Made by a program: the position numbers and the translations under genes. Of a stretch of 64,000 nucleotides of DNA, positions 29,139 to 38,819 are shown in pieces. Under the pieces are notes generated by a model, which saw nothing but the letters and a program-made list of their open reading frames with translations, searched no databases and had not been told where the DNA came from. Every line of letters starts with the position of its first letter. The stretch's first letter is position 1. This DNA is from Deltaproteobacteria bacterium (lineage in GTDB: Bacteria; Myxococcota_A; UBA796; UBA2385): positions 185,213 to 249,212 of the forward strand of contig JAGYJW010000003.1 of assembly GCA_018401435.1 (NCBI GenBank), given 5' to 3'.

Positions 29139-30454
29139 CCCAGCCGCGGGTGGTGGTGGTGGGCGGCGGCTTTGGTGGCCTGGAGGTCGCCCGGCGGTTG
29201 GCGGGGGCGCCCTGCGAGCTGGTGCTCATCGACAAGCGCAACTTCCACCTCTTTCAGCCGCTGCTCTACCAGGTGGCGGGGGCGGCCCTGGCGCCGGGTG
29301 ACATCTCCGAGCCCATCCGTGGGCTGCTGGCGGGTCAGGCCAACGCCCAGGTCATGTTGGGGGAGGTGACGGCGGTGGATCTGGCCCGCCGCGCGCTTCA
29401 CATCGAGGGGGTGGGCGACCGCCGCAGCCTGACCTATGACCACCTGGTGCTGGCGGCCGGGCTGCGGTCGAGCTGGTTCGGCCACGACGCCCAGTGGGCG
29501 CCCTTCGCGCCCGGGCTGAAGGATCTCGACGACGCCCTCGAGATCCGCCGCCGCGTGCTGCTGGCCTTTGAAGAGGCGGAGTGGACCGATGATCCCCGCG
29601 TGCGCCAGGCCCTGCTGACCTTTGTGGTGGTGGGCGGTGGCCCCACCGGGGTGGAGCTGGCGGGGGCGCTCAACGAGATCGCCTGCAAGAGCCTGCCCAA
29701 GGACTTCCACCGCATCGACACCCGCACCGCGCGGGTGCTGCTGGTGGAGGCCGGTCCCGACCTGCTGCCGCCTTATGACGCCCGGCTTCGGGCCTCGGCG
29801 CGCGCCCAGCTCGCGGCCCTGGGCGTGCAGGTGCGCACCGGCACCAAGGTGGTGGCCATCGATGGCGATGGTGTGGACCTGCTCACCGACTCCGGCACCG
29901 AGCGCGTGGCCTCGCGCACCGTGTTGTGGGCGGCGGGCCTGCGGGCGGTGTCCCTGGTGGACAGCCTGGATGTGCCCAAGGACCGCGTGGGCCGGGTGGA
30001 GGTGCTGCCCGACCTCAGCGTTCCGGGCCACCCCGAGGTCTTTGTGATCGGCGATCTCGCGCTCGCCCGCCAGCCCACCGGGGGCGTCGTGCCCGGCGTG
30101 GCCCAAGGGGCGGTACAAGGCGGCCGCCATGTGGCGCGCATCCTGATCAAGGCGCTGCGAGCCCCGGATGGGTCAACGGAAACAGAAGGTTCAAGGCCTG
30201 CTTTTGTCTATAAAGACAAGGGGTCGATGGCCACCATCGGCCGCAGCATGGCAGTGGCCGAGATCGGCAGGGCCCGCCTGTCGGGCCGGGTGGCCTGGTC
30301 CCTCTGGCTGACCATCCACCTCTTCTTCTTGATTGGCTTTCGCAACCGCGTGGTGGTGCTGATGCAGTGGGCCTGGAGCTACCTGACCTGGGAGCGCAAC
30401 AGCCGGCTGATCCGGGGTCGGGAGCGCCGCCGGGATCCGGGGGCCGCTCCCTGA
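29135..30454 (+). CDS. ndh: Type II NADH dehydrogenase (NDH-2 family)
   Basis: 439 aa. It has the FAD dinucleotide fold at the start (VVVGGGFGGLE), RNFHLFQPLLYQVA, the second NAD(P)H-binding fold VVVGGGPTGVELAG at about residue 165, and the VIGDLA Asp-containing FAD motif near 300. The C-terminal segment (WLTIHLFFLIGFRNRVVVLMQW) is the hydrophobic, amphipathic membrane anchor typical of NDH-2. It passes electrons from NADH to quinone without proton pumping. It is coupled to the HD gene by an ATGA overlap, and it faces the nfuA-like gene tail to tail. Confidence 0.92.
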   Translation: MTQPRVVVVGGGFGGLEVARRLAGAPCELVLIDKRNFHLFQPLLYQVAGAALAPGDISEPIRGLLAGQANAQVMLGEVTAVDLARRALHIEGVGDRRSLTYDHLVLAAGLRSSWFGHDAQWAPFAPGLKDLDDALEIRRRVLLAFEEAEWTDDPRVRQALLTFVVVGGGPTGVELAGALNEIACKSLPKDFHRIDTRTARVLLVEAGPDLLPPYDARLRASARAQLAALGVQVRTGTKVVAIDGDGVDLLTDSGTERVASRTVLWAAGLRAVSLVDSLDVPKDRVGRVEVLPDLSVPGHPEVFVIGDLALARQPTGGVVPGVAQGAVQGGRHVARILIKALRAPDGSTETEGSRPAFVYKDKGSMATIGRSMAVAEIGRARLSGRVAWSLWLTIHLFFLIGFRNRVVVLMQWAWSYLTWERNSRLIRGRERRRDPGAAP

Positions 30455-30456
30455 AA

Positions 30457-30470
30457 GCCGGGGCCCCGGC
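30457..30470. terminator. GC palindrome between convergent genes
   Basis: A perfect 14-bp palindrome (GCCGGGGCCCCGGC) fills the 17-base space between the convergent ndh and nfu-like genes. It lacks a T-run, so bidirectional termination is only likely. Confidence 0.35.
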
Positions 30471-30471
30471 C

Positions 30472-31035
30472 TCAGACGGCCTCGACGGATTTCACCTCGG
30501 GCAGCTCCTCTTTGAGCAGGGCCTCGATGCCCAGCTTGAGCGTGGCGGTGCTGGAGGGGCAGGTCCCGCAGGCGCCGACCATGCGCAGCTGCACCACGCC
30601 GTCTTCAAAGCCGACATACTCGATGTCGCCGCCATCCTGGGCGACGGCCGGGCGGATCTCCTCGTCGATCAGGGTGAGGATGCGCTGCTCGATGGCGCTG
30701 CGGCTGGGGCCCAGGGGCGTGGGCCCATCGGCGTCCAGCACGGCCATCTCGCCCGACTCCAGGAAGCGCTGGATGGCGACGGTGATGTCGACGATGAGGT
30801 CGGTCCAGTCGGCGTCGGCCAGCTTGCGCACGGTGACGAAGCGCGGCGCGATGAGCACGAGCTCGATGCCCGCGATGGCGAGGAGGATCTGGGCGAGGTG
30901 GGAGCGGCTGGCCTCGGCGCGGCTCTTGAATTCGAAGGTGCCCGATGGCACCAGCACCTCGGTCACGCGAAACATCAGGGCGTCGGGGTTGGGCGTCGGG
31001 ACGGCCTCGACGGTCGCGGGGGGGGCGGAAGACAC
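30472..31035 (-). CDS. Nfu-type Fe-S cluster carrier protein
   Basis: 187 aa with two parts. Residues about 10-95 match the Nfu N-terminal domain ([10 protein letters not shown] start, then [10 protein letters not shown]). Residues about 110-187 are the NifU C-terminal domain with [10 protein letters not shown] and the CGTCPSS (CxxC) cluster ligand pair. Such proteins hold and transfer 4Fe-4S clusters to apo-enzymes. The two-domain form equals the mitochondrial NFU1 and alphaproteobacterial layout. An SD-like GGAGGTAA lies before the ATG. It diverges from the acyl-CoA dehydrogenase gene, 128 bases away. Confidence 0.93.
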   Translation of the reverse strand: MSSAPPATVEAVPTPNPDALMFRVTEVLVPSGTFEFKSRAEASRSHLAQILLAIAGIELVLIAPRFVTVRKLADADWTDLIVDITVAIQRFLESGEMAVLDADGPTPLGPSRSAIEQRILTLIDEEIRPAVAQDGGDIEYVGFEDGVVQLRMVGACGTCPSSTATLKLGIEALLKEELPEVKSVEAV

Positions 31036-31163
31036 GGTTACCTCCTGGGCCCCAGGTCCTAACCACGCTGGGGTGCCGGGCGAGGGCGCGCGGGAGGGTG
31101 CCGCGGCAGGTCCAAGGGCTTAGGACGGGGCCTGTCGACCCCTGCACCCCCCGAGGAGCCCCG

Positions 31164-32318
<1,155 letters not shown>

Positions 32319-32337
32319 GGCGGCCGGGCGAGGACCC

Positions 32338-33342
32338 ATGGAGGTCGCGCTCACCGGCGGCACGGGCTTCATCGGGGCCAACCTGGCCCGGCACCTCCTG
32401 CAACGGGGGGACCGGGTCCGGTGCCTGGTGCGCTCGCCCGGGCCCACCCTGGAGGGCCTGGATGTGGCCCTGCTCAACCCGCCCCTGCTGGATGAGCCCG
32501 CGGCCATCGACGCCCTGGCCCGCGCCCTGGAGGGCTGCGAGGGCGTCTACCATGTGGCGGGCATCTTCGACCCCAGCCCCGGCGGCATCGACCGCATGTT
32601 CCAGGTGCATGTCGGGGCCACCCGCGCCTTGCTCAAGGCCTGCGCCATGGCCGGCGTGCGGCGGCTGGTCTACTGCTCCTCCAGCGTGACGGTGGGCTTC
32701 GGTCCGCGCACGCAGCCCGGGAACGAAGACAGCGCGCTTGATCCCGACGAGATCTACGGGCGGAACAACCCCCTGCGGGCCTACCACGACAGCAAGCTCG
32801 AAGGTGAGGGGCTCACCCTGTCCGCGTCGGGCGTACAAGGGGTCGTGGTCAACCCCGACTTCATCCTGGGGGCCTGGGATGTGAAGCCGACCTCGGGCCA
32901 GCTGGTGGTGGCCATGGCCCGGCGCTACGTCCCGGTCTATCCCCGGGGTGGCAAGTGCTTTCAAGACGCCGACGACTGCGCGGCAGGCCACGCCTTGGCC
33001 ATGGAGCGCGGCCAGCCGGGCCGGCGCTACCTGCTGGGCAACGAGAACCTGTCCTATCGCCAGTTCATGGGCATTGTGGCCGAGGTCATCGGGCGGCGGC
33101 CGCCGGTTCTTCCGCTGCCCGACCTCGCGGTGTCCGTGGCCGGGCGCCTGGGCCGGGGGCTCAGCCGCATCGACGCCCACCGCTTTGCGGGCCTCGATCC
33201 CAAGGTCCTGCGCAGCATGCAGCAGGATCGCTACCGCAGCGGGGCCCGGTCCTGGGCCGAGCTGGGGGTGCCCCGCACGCCCATCGCGGTGGCGGTCGAA
33301 AAGGCCCTGCGCTGGTTCCGAGAGCGGGGCTACTGCCCGTGA
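32338..33342 (+). CDS. Extended SDR NAD-dependent epimerase/dehydratase family protein
   Basis: 334 aa. It has the N-terminal Rossmann motif LTGGTGFIGANL, then a GVYHVAGIF strand, and the catalytic Tyr-x-x-x-Lys as YHDSK after a YCSSSVTVGF Ser region. The overall form resembles dihydroflavonol-4-reductase/HpnA-like enzymes, which reduce or modify hydroxy or keto groups on lipids and sugars. The C-terminal helix and YRQFMGIVAEVIG segment fit the NAD-dependent epimerase group. It follows the acyl-CoA dehydrogenase and overlaps the next gene (GTGA). Substrate unknown. Confidence 0.88.
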   Translation: MEVALTGGTGFIGANLARHLLQRGDRVRCLVRSPGPTLEGLDVALLNPPLLDEPAAIDALARALEGCEGVYHVAGIFDPSPGGIDRMFQVHVGATRALLKACAMAGVRRLVYCSSSVTVGFGPRTQPGNEDSALDPDEIYGRNNPLRAYHDSKLEGEGLTLSASGVQGVVVNPDFILGAWDVKPTSGQLVVAMARRYVPVYPRGGKCFQDADDCAAGHALAMERGQPGRRYLLGNENLSYRQFMGIVAEVIGRRPPVLPLPDLAVSVAGRLGRGLSRIDAHRFAGLDPKVLRSMQQDRYRSGARSWAELGVPRTPIAVAVEKALRWFRERGYCP

Positions 33343-34088
33343 AGGGCCTGCCCGTGAATATGCTGTGGGGCTTCATTTTCGGGCTTTCTGCCTGCAAGGC
33401 GGAGCGGTTGGGGGTGCGGGTGCCCCCCAGCGGCGCCGACGCCTTGACCGTCGAAGACCTGCAGCGGGACAGCTTCGCCCTGGGCGGCCCCGAGAGCCTG
33501 CAGCGCGGGCCCGGCAGCCCCGGCGCGGTGACCTCGGCAGCCTGGATGCAGGAGCGCCTGGCCCAGATGGACACGGTGCCCGGCTATGGCAGAGAGTGGG
33601 CGATCCCCCTGGGCGATGGGCGGGCCCTGGTCTGTGGGCAGCGCGATGGGGAGCAGACGGACGCCATCGTCGTCCTGGCCGAGGACCGGGGGCAAGGTGC
33701 GGCGGGCGGGGCCGTGCCCATGGCGGTGGTGATCGGGCTGGCCAAGACCTGGGCCGGAACGCAGCGGCCGGGCCACACCCTGGTCTTCTGTTCTGCCCCC
33801 TCGCCGGGCGGCTTGCAGGCCTACCTCGACCGCCCGGTCGCGCCGTTGGACCACACCGCCATGCTCTTCACCATCGGGCCCTTTGGCGAAGGCGCCTTGC
33901 GCCTGTCGCGGGTGCCGAATGCAGGGGGCCCCCCGCGGGTGCAGGTCAGCACCGCCCGGCCGCCTGCGGATCCCGCCACCGATCTTGCGGAGCACCTGGA
34001 CTACCGGCAGGTGCTGGATCGGGTGCGCGAGCTGCGCGCCTTTGTAGACCAGCCGCCCGATCTCGCCGATATCCCCACCGCGCCCTGA
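33339..34088 (+). CDS. Putative lipoprotein with degenerate M28 peptidase-like features
   Basis: 249 aa from GTG 33339 that overlaps the preceding stop; in-frame GTG 33354 and ATG 33360 are alternatives. A short hydrophobic leader ends in FGLSAC, a lipobox. The middle part (DAIVVLAEDRG, VVIGLAKTWAG, HTLVFCSAPSPGG, TAMLFTIGPFGEGAL) follows the order of strands and helices in M28 aminopeptidases, but I see none of the zinc ligands. It may be a non-catalytic relative. Function unknown. Confidence 0.6.
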   Translation: MKGLPVNMLWGFIFGLSACKAERLGVRVPPSGADALTVEDLQRDSFALGGPESLQRGPGSPGAVTSAAWMQERLAQMDTVPGYGREWAIPLGDGRALVCGQRDGEQTDAIVVLAEDRGQGAAGGAVPMAVVIGLAKTWAGTQRPGHTLVFCSAPSPGGLQAYLDRPVAPLDHTAMLFTIGPFGEGALRLSRVPNAGGPPRVQVSTARPPADPATDLAEHLDYRQVLDRVRELRAFVDQPPDLADIPTAP

Positions 34089-34102
34089 CCCCGCTGCCTT
34101 TG

Positions 34103-34465
34103 CTATTCGGCGGCCGGGTCATAGGGCCAGGTCGGGTCGCCAGAGCGCTCGTGCAGCCGGGCCTCCAAGGCCAGGATCTCGGCCTGCAAAGCGGCGTTCT
34201 TGGCTTCCAGCTGGTCTGCCAGGGCCTGCATCTTGGGGGCTTCGACCTCGGGGCTGCTGCGGCCCTCGTTGACGGCCCGGCGGCTCTCGTCCACCTGTAC
34301 GGTCAGGGCGTGGGCCAGCTCTTGCACTTGGGCGGCCTGGTCGGCAATCTCGGCGATCTTGGCTGCCTCTTCTGCCGAGGGGGAGCCCGCGGGCGCGGGG
34401 CCGTCGCCCCCCAGGGCGCATGCGGAGGTCAAGAGCAGCATTGCGGCCAGTCGGGGTCCGGACAT
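34103..34465 (-). CDS. Small coiled-coil lipoprotein
   Basis: 120 aa from ATG 34465; the frame goes on to 34522, but the N-terminal MSGPRLAAMLLLTSAC is a classic lipoprotein signal with lipobox LTSAC. The mature protein is an Ala/Glu/Gln-rich helix with heptad-like spacing (AAKIAEIADQAAQVQELA, LEAKNAALQAEILALEARL), reminiscent of Lpp/OmpH-type envelope coiled coils. It diverges from the flavin reductase gene. Function unknown. Confidence 0.75.
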   Translation of the reverse strand: MSGPRLAAMLLLTSACALGGDGPAPAGSPSAEEAAKIAEIADQAAQVQELAHALTVQVDESRRAVNEGRSSPEVEAPKMQALADQLEAKNAALQAEILALEARLHERSGDPTWPYDPAAE

Positions 34466-34520
34466 GGGCTGCGTATATCCGGTCCCCTCCTCGCCGTCGC
34501 AGTCAGGATAGGCCGCGCCC

Positions 34521-35144
34521 ATGTACGTCCCCTCCGATCAGCTCTCCGGCCGGGCGGTCTACCGGCTGATGACCTCGCTGCTGGTGCCCCGGCCCATCGC
34601 CTGGGTGGGCACCCAGAGCCGCGACGGCGTGGCCAACCTGGCGCCATTCTCCTACTTCATGGGCGTGTCCAGCCGGCCGCCGGCCCTGGCCATCTCGGTG
34701 GCCCGGCTGGGGCGCGCGGGCCTCAAGGACACCGCCCGAAATATCCTGGACACCGGCGTGTTTTCGGTGTCGATGGTCAGCCAGGGACAGGGCGCGGCCA
34801 TGGTGGAGAGCAGCCTGTCCTGGCCAGCGTCGGTGTCGGAATTCGATGCGGCCGGCCTGCAGCCCATCCCCGGCGAGACCATCGACGCCCCCCGTCCCGC
34901 GGGCGCCTTGGCAGCCATGGAGTGCCGGCTGATCCACCAACACGACCTGGGCAGCACCCACCTCTTTGTGGGCGAAGTGCTCTGCTTTCATGTCGCGGAC
35001 GCGGTGCTGGCGCCCGATGACGGGCAGGGGCCCCAGGTGGACCCCCGCAAGCTCGACCCCCTGGCCCGCCTGGGGGGCATCCAGTACGCCGGCCTGGGTG
35101 AGGTCTTTTCGCTGGTGCCCCCCAAGCTGCCGGACGACGGGTGA
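34521..35144 (+). CDS. Flavin reductase-like FMN-binding split-barrel protein
   Basis: 207 aa. The pattern RLMTSLLVPRPIAWVGTQSRDGVANLAPFSYFM is that of the flavoredoxin / FlaRed domain, followed by FSVSMVSQ, the HLFVGEVL strand and an HVADAVLA end. It binds FMN and may reduce flavins, or serve as an electron carrier. No neighbour suggests a partner oxygenase. Its stop overlaps the GTG start of the next lipoprotein gene. Confidence 0.88.
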   Translation: MYVPSDQLSGRAVYRLMTSLLVPRPIAWVGTQSRDGVANLAPFSYFMGVSSRPPALAISVARLGRAGLKDTARNILDTGVFSVSMVSQGQGAAMVESSLSWPASVSEFDAAGLQPIPGETIDAPRPAGALAAMECRLIHQHDLGSTHLFVGEVLCFHVADAVLAPDDGQGPQVDPRKLDPLARLGGIQYAGLGEVFSLVPPKLPDDG

Positions 35145-35899
35145 GGGCCGCTGGCCTGTTGCTGTGGGCCTGGGGCCTCGCAGGATGCGGGTTCGCCCTG
35201 CAGGGTGATGCGGGGCTTTATGGCTATGCCTTGACCGATGCCGGCGGCTTTCAGCGATCGGCCTGGGCTTGCCGCCGCGTGGCCGATGCCGGCACCCGCA
35301 GCGACTGCTGGCTGGCCATCCTCGAGCGTTGGCAGCGCCTCGAAGATGAAGACTGCGACTTCTTTTCCGACGATGGGCGGCTGCAGGACGAGTGCCGGTT
35401 CCAGCTGGCCGAGCGGCGCCTGGATGCCGGCGATCTGGTGGGGGCGGTGGCCACCTGCGAGCAGACCCGCTTCCGGCGGCCCTGCTCCTGGCACCTGGTG
35501 CGCGACGTGGCCCTGCAGACCTGGCAGGCCCCCATGGCAGAGGCCGATCTGCGCCTGCGCGACTTCGCCGGCGCCCTGGCCATCCCCGACGCCGGCAAGC
35601 AATTCTGGACGGTGCGATTCCGCGAGGTGATTGGCCATGGGCAGATCCTGGACGAGTCTGCCTGTGCGGGCCTGCCCGATCCCATGGCTTGCCGGGACGC
35701 GGTCTACCACCTCGTCTTGGACATGCTGGCCGAGCGCGGCCGCCTTCAGCCAGAAGCGACCTGCGCCGCAGACTTCGGCCGACGGGTGGTGCTGAAGGAC
35801 CAGGGCGTATGGCTGCGGGGGCCGATCACCGAAGCGGCCGAGCACCACTGGGAGCAGCGCTTCTGTGGCCTGCCGCCCCCGCCGCCCAAGCAGCCCTGA
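35141..35899 (+). CDS. Cys-rich putative lipoprotein
   Basis: 252 aa, GTG start overlapping the previous stop (GTGA). A short leader ends in WGLAGC, a lipobox. The mature part has many Cys spaced at 10-20 residues (ACRRV, SDCWL, EDCDF, DECRF, ATCEQ, RPCSW, SACAG, MACRD, ATCAA, RFCGL) and Trp/Arg-rich helices, so it is likely a disulfide-stabilised periplasmic or outer-membrane helical repeat protein, maybe Sel1/TPR-like. No family is recognised. Confidence 0.75.
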   Translation: MRAAGLLLWAWGLAGCGFALQGDAGLYGYALTDAGGFQRSAWACRRVADAGTRSDCWLAILERWQRLEDEDCDFFSDDGRLQDECRFQLAERRLDAGDLVGAVATCEQTRFRRPCSWHLVRDVALQTWQAPMAEADLRLRDFAGALAIPDAGKQFWTVRFREVIGHGQILDESACAGLPDPMACRDAVYHLVLDMLAERGRLQPEATCAADFGRRVVLKDQGVWLRGPITEAAEHHWEQRFCGLPPPPPKQP

Positions 35900-35948
35900 G
35901 CGCGGCCCATGCTGCCCCCACTGGGCTATCTGGCCGGCGGAGGTGTGC

Positions 35949-37100
35949 ATGATGCGGCAGCTGGCATGGATGGCCCTGGGCCTTTTCGCAGGCTGTGGGG
36001 CGGACAAGGGCGAGGATTCGGCGACCCCCGACGCCGTCGAGCCCCTGGTGGTGCCCGACGACCCCGCTGCGCGTGGGGTGGCGGTGGGCGTGCAGACCTT
36101 CACCCAGGGAGATGTGACCTTTGACGTGTGGTATCCCGCACCGGATGCCACGGAGGGTCAGCCCACCGAGGGGGTGGACCTCCAGCAATTCGTGCCCGAG
36201 TCGGTCACCGCGGTGCTGGGGGAGATCCCCTGGGAGGGCTGGGACAGCGGCGCGGTGCGGGACGCCCCGGTGCGCAATGGCCCCGACCCCTACCCGGTGC
36301 TGGTCTTCAGCCATGGCTTTGGCGGGATGCGCTACCAGAGCACGGATCTGACCGTGCACCTCGCCAGCCGCGGCTATGTGGTGGTGGCCGCCGATCATGC
36401 GGGGCGCATGTTGGGCGACATCCTGCCTTGCCTGTTCACGCCGGCCCTGGCGGGCTGCGATCTCTCCGGGTTTGGAAATGATCCGGCCCCCGCCGACATC
36501 GCTGTGGTCATGGACTGGCTGGAAGACGACGCCGGCCCCCTCGCGGGCCACCTCGACCTCGACCGCATGGGGCTCTTCGGGCACTCGGCAGGGGCCAACA
36601 GCACCGTGACCGTGGGCAATGCCGATGATCGCTTCGACCTGCTGCTGCCCATGTCCGGTGGCGGTGCGGTGACCCGCGATGTGCCGGCGGTCTTCTTGGA
36701 CGGCACCTGTGACGGCGTGGTGCCGGTCGCGTCCACCACCGCCTCGGCGGCGGCCTCGGTGGACGCCTCCCTCTTTCATGTCGTGGGTGCGGGCCACCTC
36801 GCCTTCTCGGACCTCTGCCAGCTGGACCTGGGCGGTCTGGCCCAGACCCTGCTGGCCCCCCGGGACGATGTGAACGCGCTGCTGCTGGAGCAGATGGTGG
36901 GGCTGGGCACCGATGGCTGCCCGGGCTTCGCCCCGACGGTGGATCGGGAGGAGTGCGCCGACGCGTGGCTGCCCCTGGACGAGTCGGGCCCCGACATCCG
37001 GCACCTGCTCACCGTGGCCTTTGACGCGGGCTTGCGGGGCACCGGGCCCGGTCTGGACGGCCTGTCCTTGCCCACGGTGCAGGCGGGTGAGAGCCGGTGA
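35949..37100 (+). CDS. Alpha/beta-hydrolase lipoprotein (PAF-acetylhydrolase/dienelactone hydrolase-like)
   Basis: 383 aa from the ATGATG at 35949. The leader WMALGLFAGC is a lipobox. The body has VLVFSHGFGGMRYQS (oxyanion region), RGYVVVAADHAG, the nucleophile elbow FGHSAGANS, an Asp after a FLDGTCDGVV strand and a His in GAGHLAFSD, thus a full Ser-Asp-His set in the order of secreted esterases. Extra Cys (PCLF, GCDL, DLCQ, DGCPG, EECAD) suggest disulfides. It lies between two other envelope proteins and ends with a GTGA overlap. Substrate unknown. Confidence 0.85.
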   Translation: MMRQLAWMALGLFAGCGADKGEDSATPDAVEPLVVPDDPAARGVAVGVQTFTQGDVTFDVWYPAPDATEGQPTEGVDLQQFVPESVTAVLGEIPWEGWDSGAVRDAPVRNGPDPYPVLVFSHGFGGMRYQSTDLTVHLASRGYVVVAADHAGRMLGDILPCLFTPALAGCDLSGFGNDPAPADIAVVMDWLEDDAGPLAGHLDLDRMGLFGHSAGANSTVTVGNADDRFDLLLPMSGGGAVTRDVPAVFLDGTCDGVVPVASTTASAAASVDASLFHVVGAGHLAFSDLCQLDLGGLAQTLLAPRDDVNALLLEQMVGLGTDGCPGFAPTVDREECADAWLPLDESGPDIRHLLTVAFDAGLRGTGPGLDGLSLPTVQAGESR

Positions 37101-37942
37101 TTTGCGCCCTGCTGCCCCTGCTGGTCCTCCCGCTGAACTCCGGGCTGGCTCTCGCTGAAGATGAAGTGCAGGAGCCCATTCCAGGTGAGGTGGAGCCGGC
37201 CGGGCCGCCGGCGGATCCCCCGGTTTTGGCGCCGGAATGGGTGGATCTTGGCGTGCCCGTGGACTTCGGCTCTGCCATCGAGACCGCCTTTGAGGCCGAG
37301 GCCGCGGACCCCACCGGCCAGGGGGATCTGTCCGAGCTGATGGGCCTGGCCCAGGACGCCGTGGCCCCCGGCCTGCGCCTGCGCGGCCGCTTCGGGCTGC
37401 GGCCCCAGCTGGGCCTGGTGGGCACCCGAAGCGGGGCGGGGGAGGACATCGGCGGGCTGGCCGGACTCGCCCTGACCCACCAGTGGTGGTCCCTGAGAGA
37501 GGTCGGCGCCAAGCTGGCCGGCCAATCCGATCTGCGGGCCTATGGGCGCTTTGGCGGCCTGTCCGGTGGGACCCTTCAGCTGGACAGCGCGGTGGGGCCC
37601 TGGCTGGGGCCCGTGGCGGTCCTGCTGGGTGGTGGCCTGCGCGCGGACAAGCTGCAATCCGACAGCGGCATGGCCCAGGCGGCGGCCCTGGTGGGCGGCC
37701 CGACGGCCCGGCTCTCCTTGGCCCTGGGCCCCCTCAGCCCCTGGGCGGCGCTGACGCCGGGCTGGGTGCTGGCGGGCGATCGCCCCGGCCTGCCCAGCGT
37801 GCCTTGGGATGAATTCGACCTCCGCTTCGGCCTGGCCCTTCACAGCCAGCCGGTAGCCTGGCGCCTGTCGGGGGGCTGGCGGGCGACCGGTGCCGGCAAT
37901 CTGTGGGAGGCCGGCGTCGGCATCCACCTCGTGCCCTTCTGA
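37097..37942 (+). CDS. Secreted putative beta-barrel protein
   Basis: 281 aa, GTG start overlapping the stop of the hydrolase gene. A signal peptide (ALLPLLVLPLNSGLALAED) is followed by an acidic, Pro-rich linker and then by alternating Gly/Leu strands (LRLRGRFGLRPQLGLVG, VAVLLGGGLRADKL, WRLSGGWRATGAGNLWEAGVGIHL), ending in Phe as outer-membrane barrel proteins often do. No named family is recognised. It may work with the neighbouring lipoproteins as an envelope unit. Confidence 0.7.
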   Translation: MICALLPLLVLPLNSGLALAEDEVQEPIPGEVEPAGPPADPPVLAPEWVDLGVPVDFGSAIETAFEAEAADPTGQGDLSELMGLAQDAVAPGLRLRGRFGLRPQLGLVGTRSGAGEDIGGLAGLALTHQWWSLREVGAKLAGQSDLRAYGRFGGLSGGTLQLDSAVGPWLGPVAVLLGGGLRADKLQSDSGMAQAAALVGGPTARLSLALGPLSPWAALTPGWVLAGDRPGLPSVPWDEFDLRFGLALHSQPVAWRLSGGWRATGAGNLWEAGVGIHLVPF

Positions 37943-37952
37943 GGTCCCCGTG

Positions 37953-38801
37953 ATGCTCCTGCCAGCAATATTCTTGACTGCGGCGACTGCCTGGGCCGGT
38001 CTGCCCCCGGGCCTCAGCCCCCCCGACCTGGATGATCCCGAGCCTTGGGAGAAGCGGGCGCGGGTGCTGCTGGATGGCCCGGGCCCCTGCGTGGAGCTGC
38101 AGGGCCAGGTGCGGGTGCAGCTCTCCCTCTTCATGCCGGGAGGCTTCTTGTCGCCGGGCGAGCGCCACGACGTGGTGACGGTGGGGCGCTTTTCGGGCGC
38201 CTTGGAGGCGGGCACCTGGGTGCGCATGGATCTGGCCTGGGATCCGCCCCCCGAGGGCGAAGACGCCCTGGACATCAAGCTCTTCCACCCCGTGATCGGT
38301 CGCATGCCCGCCAGGCCCGCCCCGGCCGAGGGCGCGCCCGCCGAGGGCCACTCCATCTCGGTGTCTTCGGGCACGGGCGGGGGCACCAGCATCGTCGTTG
38401 GAGACAGCGGCGAGGAGGCCCTGGGCCTGCTGGACGACGTGCTGGCCAAGGTGCAGCCCGAGGTCACCACCTCCTATGTCACCTGGGAGGAGGGCCAGCG
38501 GGCCGTGGTGTTGCACCAGCAGATGCCCCTCGACGAAGGCGGCGAGCTGATCCTGAAGACCGTCTTCCCCGAGAATGGGCCGCCAGTCAGCATTGACGCG
38601 ATCTTTCCCCGTCAGCTGCGCTTCGGTGAACGGCCCTTCCGCATGATGGTGCGCGACGCCCAGATCCACCTGCGCGGACGCCAGACCGACCTGGGCATGC
38701 TGCCCGGCGCGGAGGGCATGTCCCTGGTGTTGGGGGTGATGGGCTTCACCTTTGGCGTGGACCAGCGCATCGTCTACGAGCGGGCCCGCAGCTGCCCCTG
38801 A
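37953..38801 (+). CDS. Secreted protein of unknown function
   Basis: 282 aa from ATG 37953 (GAGG site eight bases upstream; an adjacent GTG at 37950 is the alternative). A signal peptide (LLPAIFLTAATAWAG) leads into beta-rich sequence: CVELQGQVRVQLSLF, a Ser/Gly linker near 145 (SVSSGTGGGTSIVV), then TTSYVTWEEGQRAVVL and FRMMVRDAQIHLRG. Two Cys only. No family is recognised. It follows the barrel-like protein by 10 bases. Confidence 0.7.
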   Translation: MLLPAIFLTAATAWAGLPPGLSPPDLDDPEPWEKRARVLLDGPGPCVELQGQVRVQLSLFMPGGFLSPGERHDVVTVGRFSGALEAGTWVRMDLAWDPPPEGEDALDIKLFHPVIGRMPARPAPAEGAPAEGHSISVSSGTGGGTSIVVGDSGEEALGLLDDVLAKVQPEVTTSYVTWEEGQRAVVLHQQMPLDEGGELILKTVFPENGPPVSIDAIFPRQLRFGERPFRMMVRDAQIHLRGRQTDLGMLPGAEGMSLVLGVMGFTFGVDQRIVYERARSCP

Positions 38802-38819
38802 GCCCGGCGGGCCGGGGGA

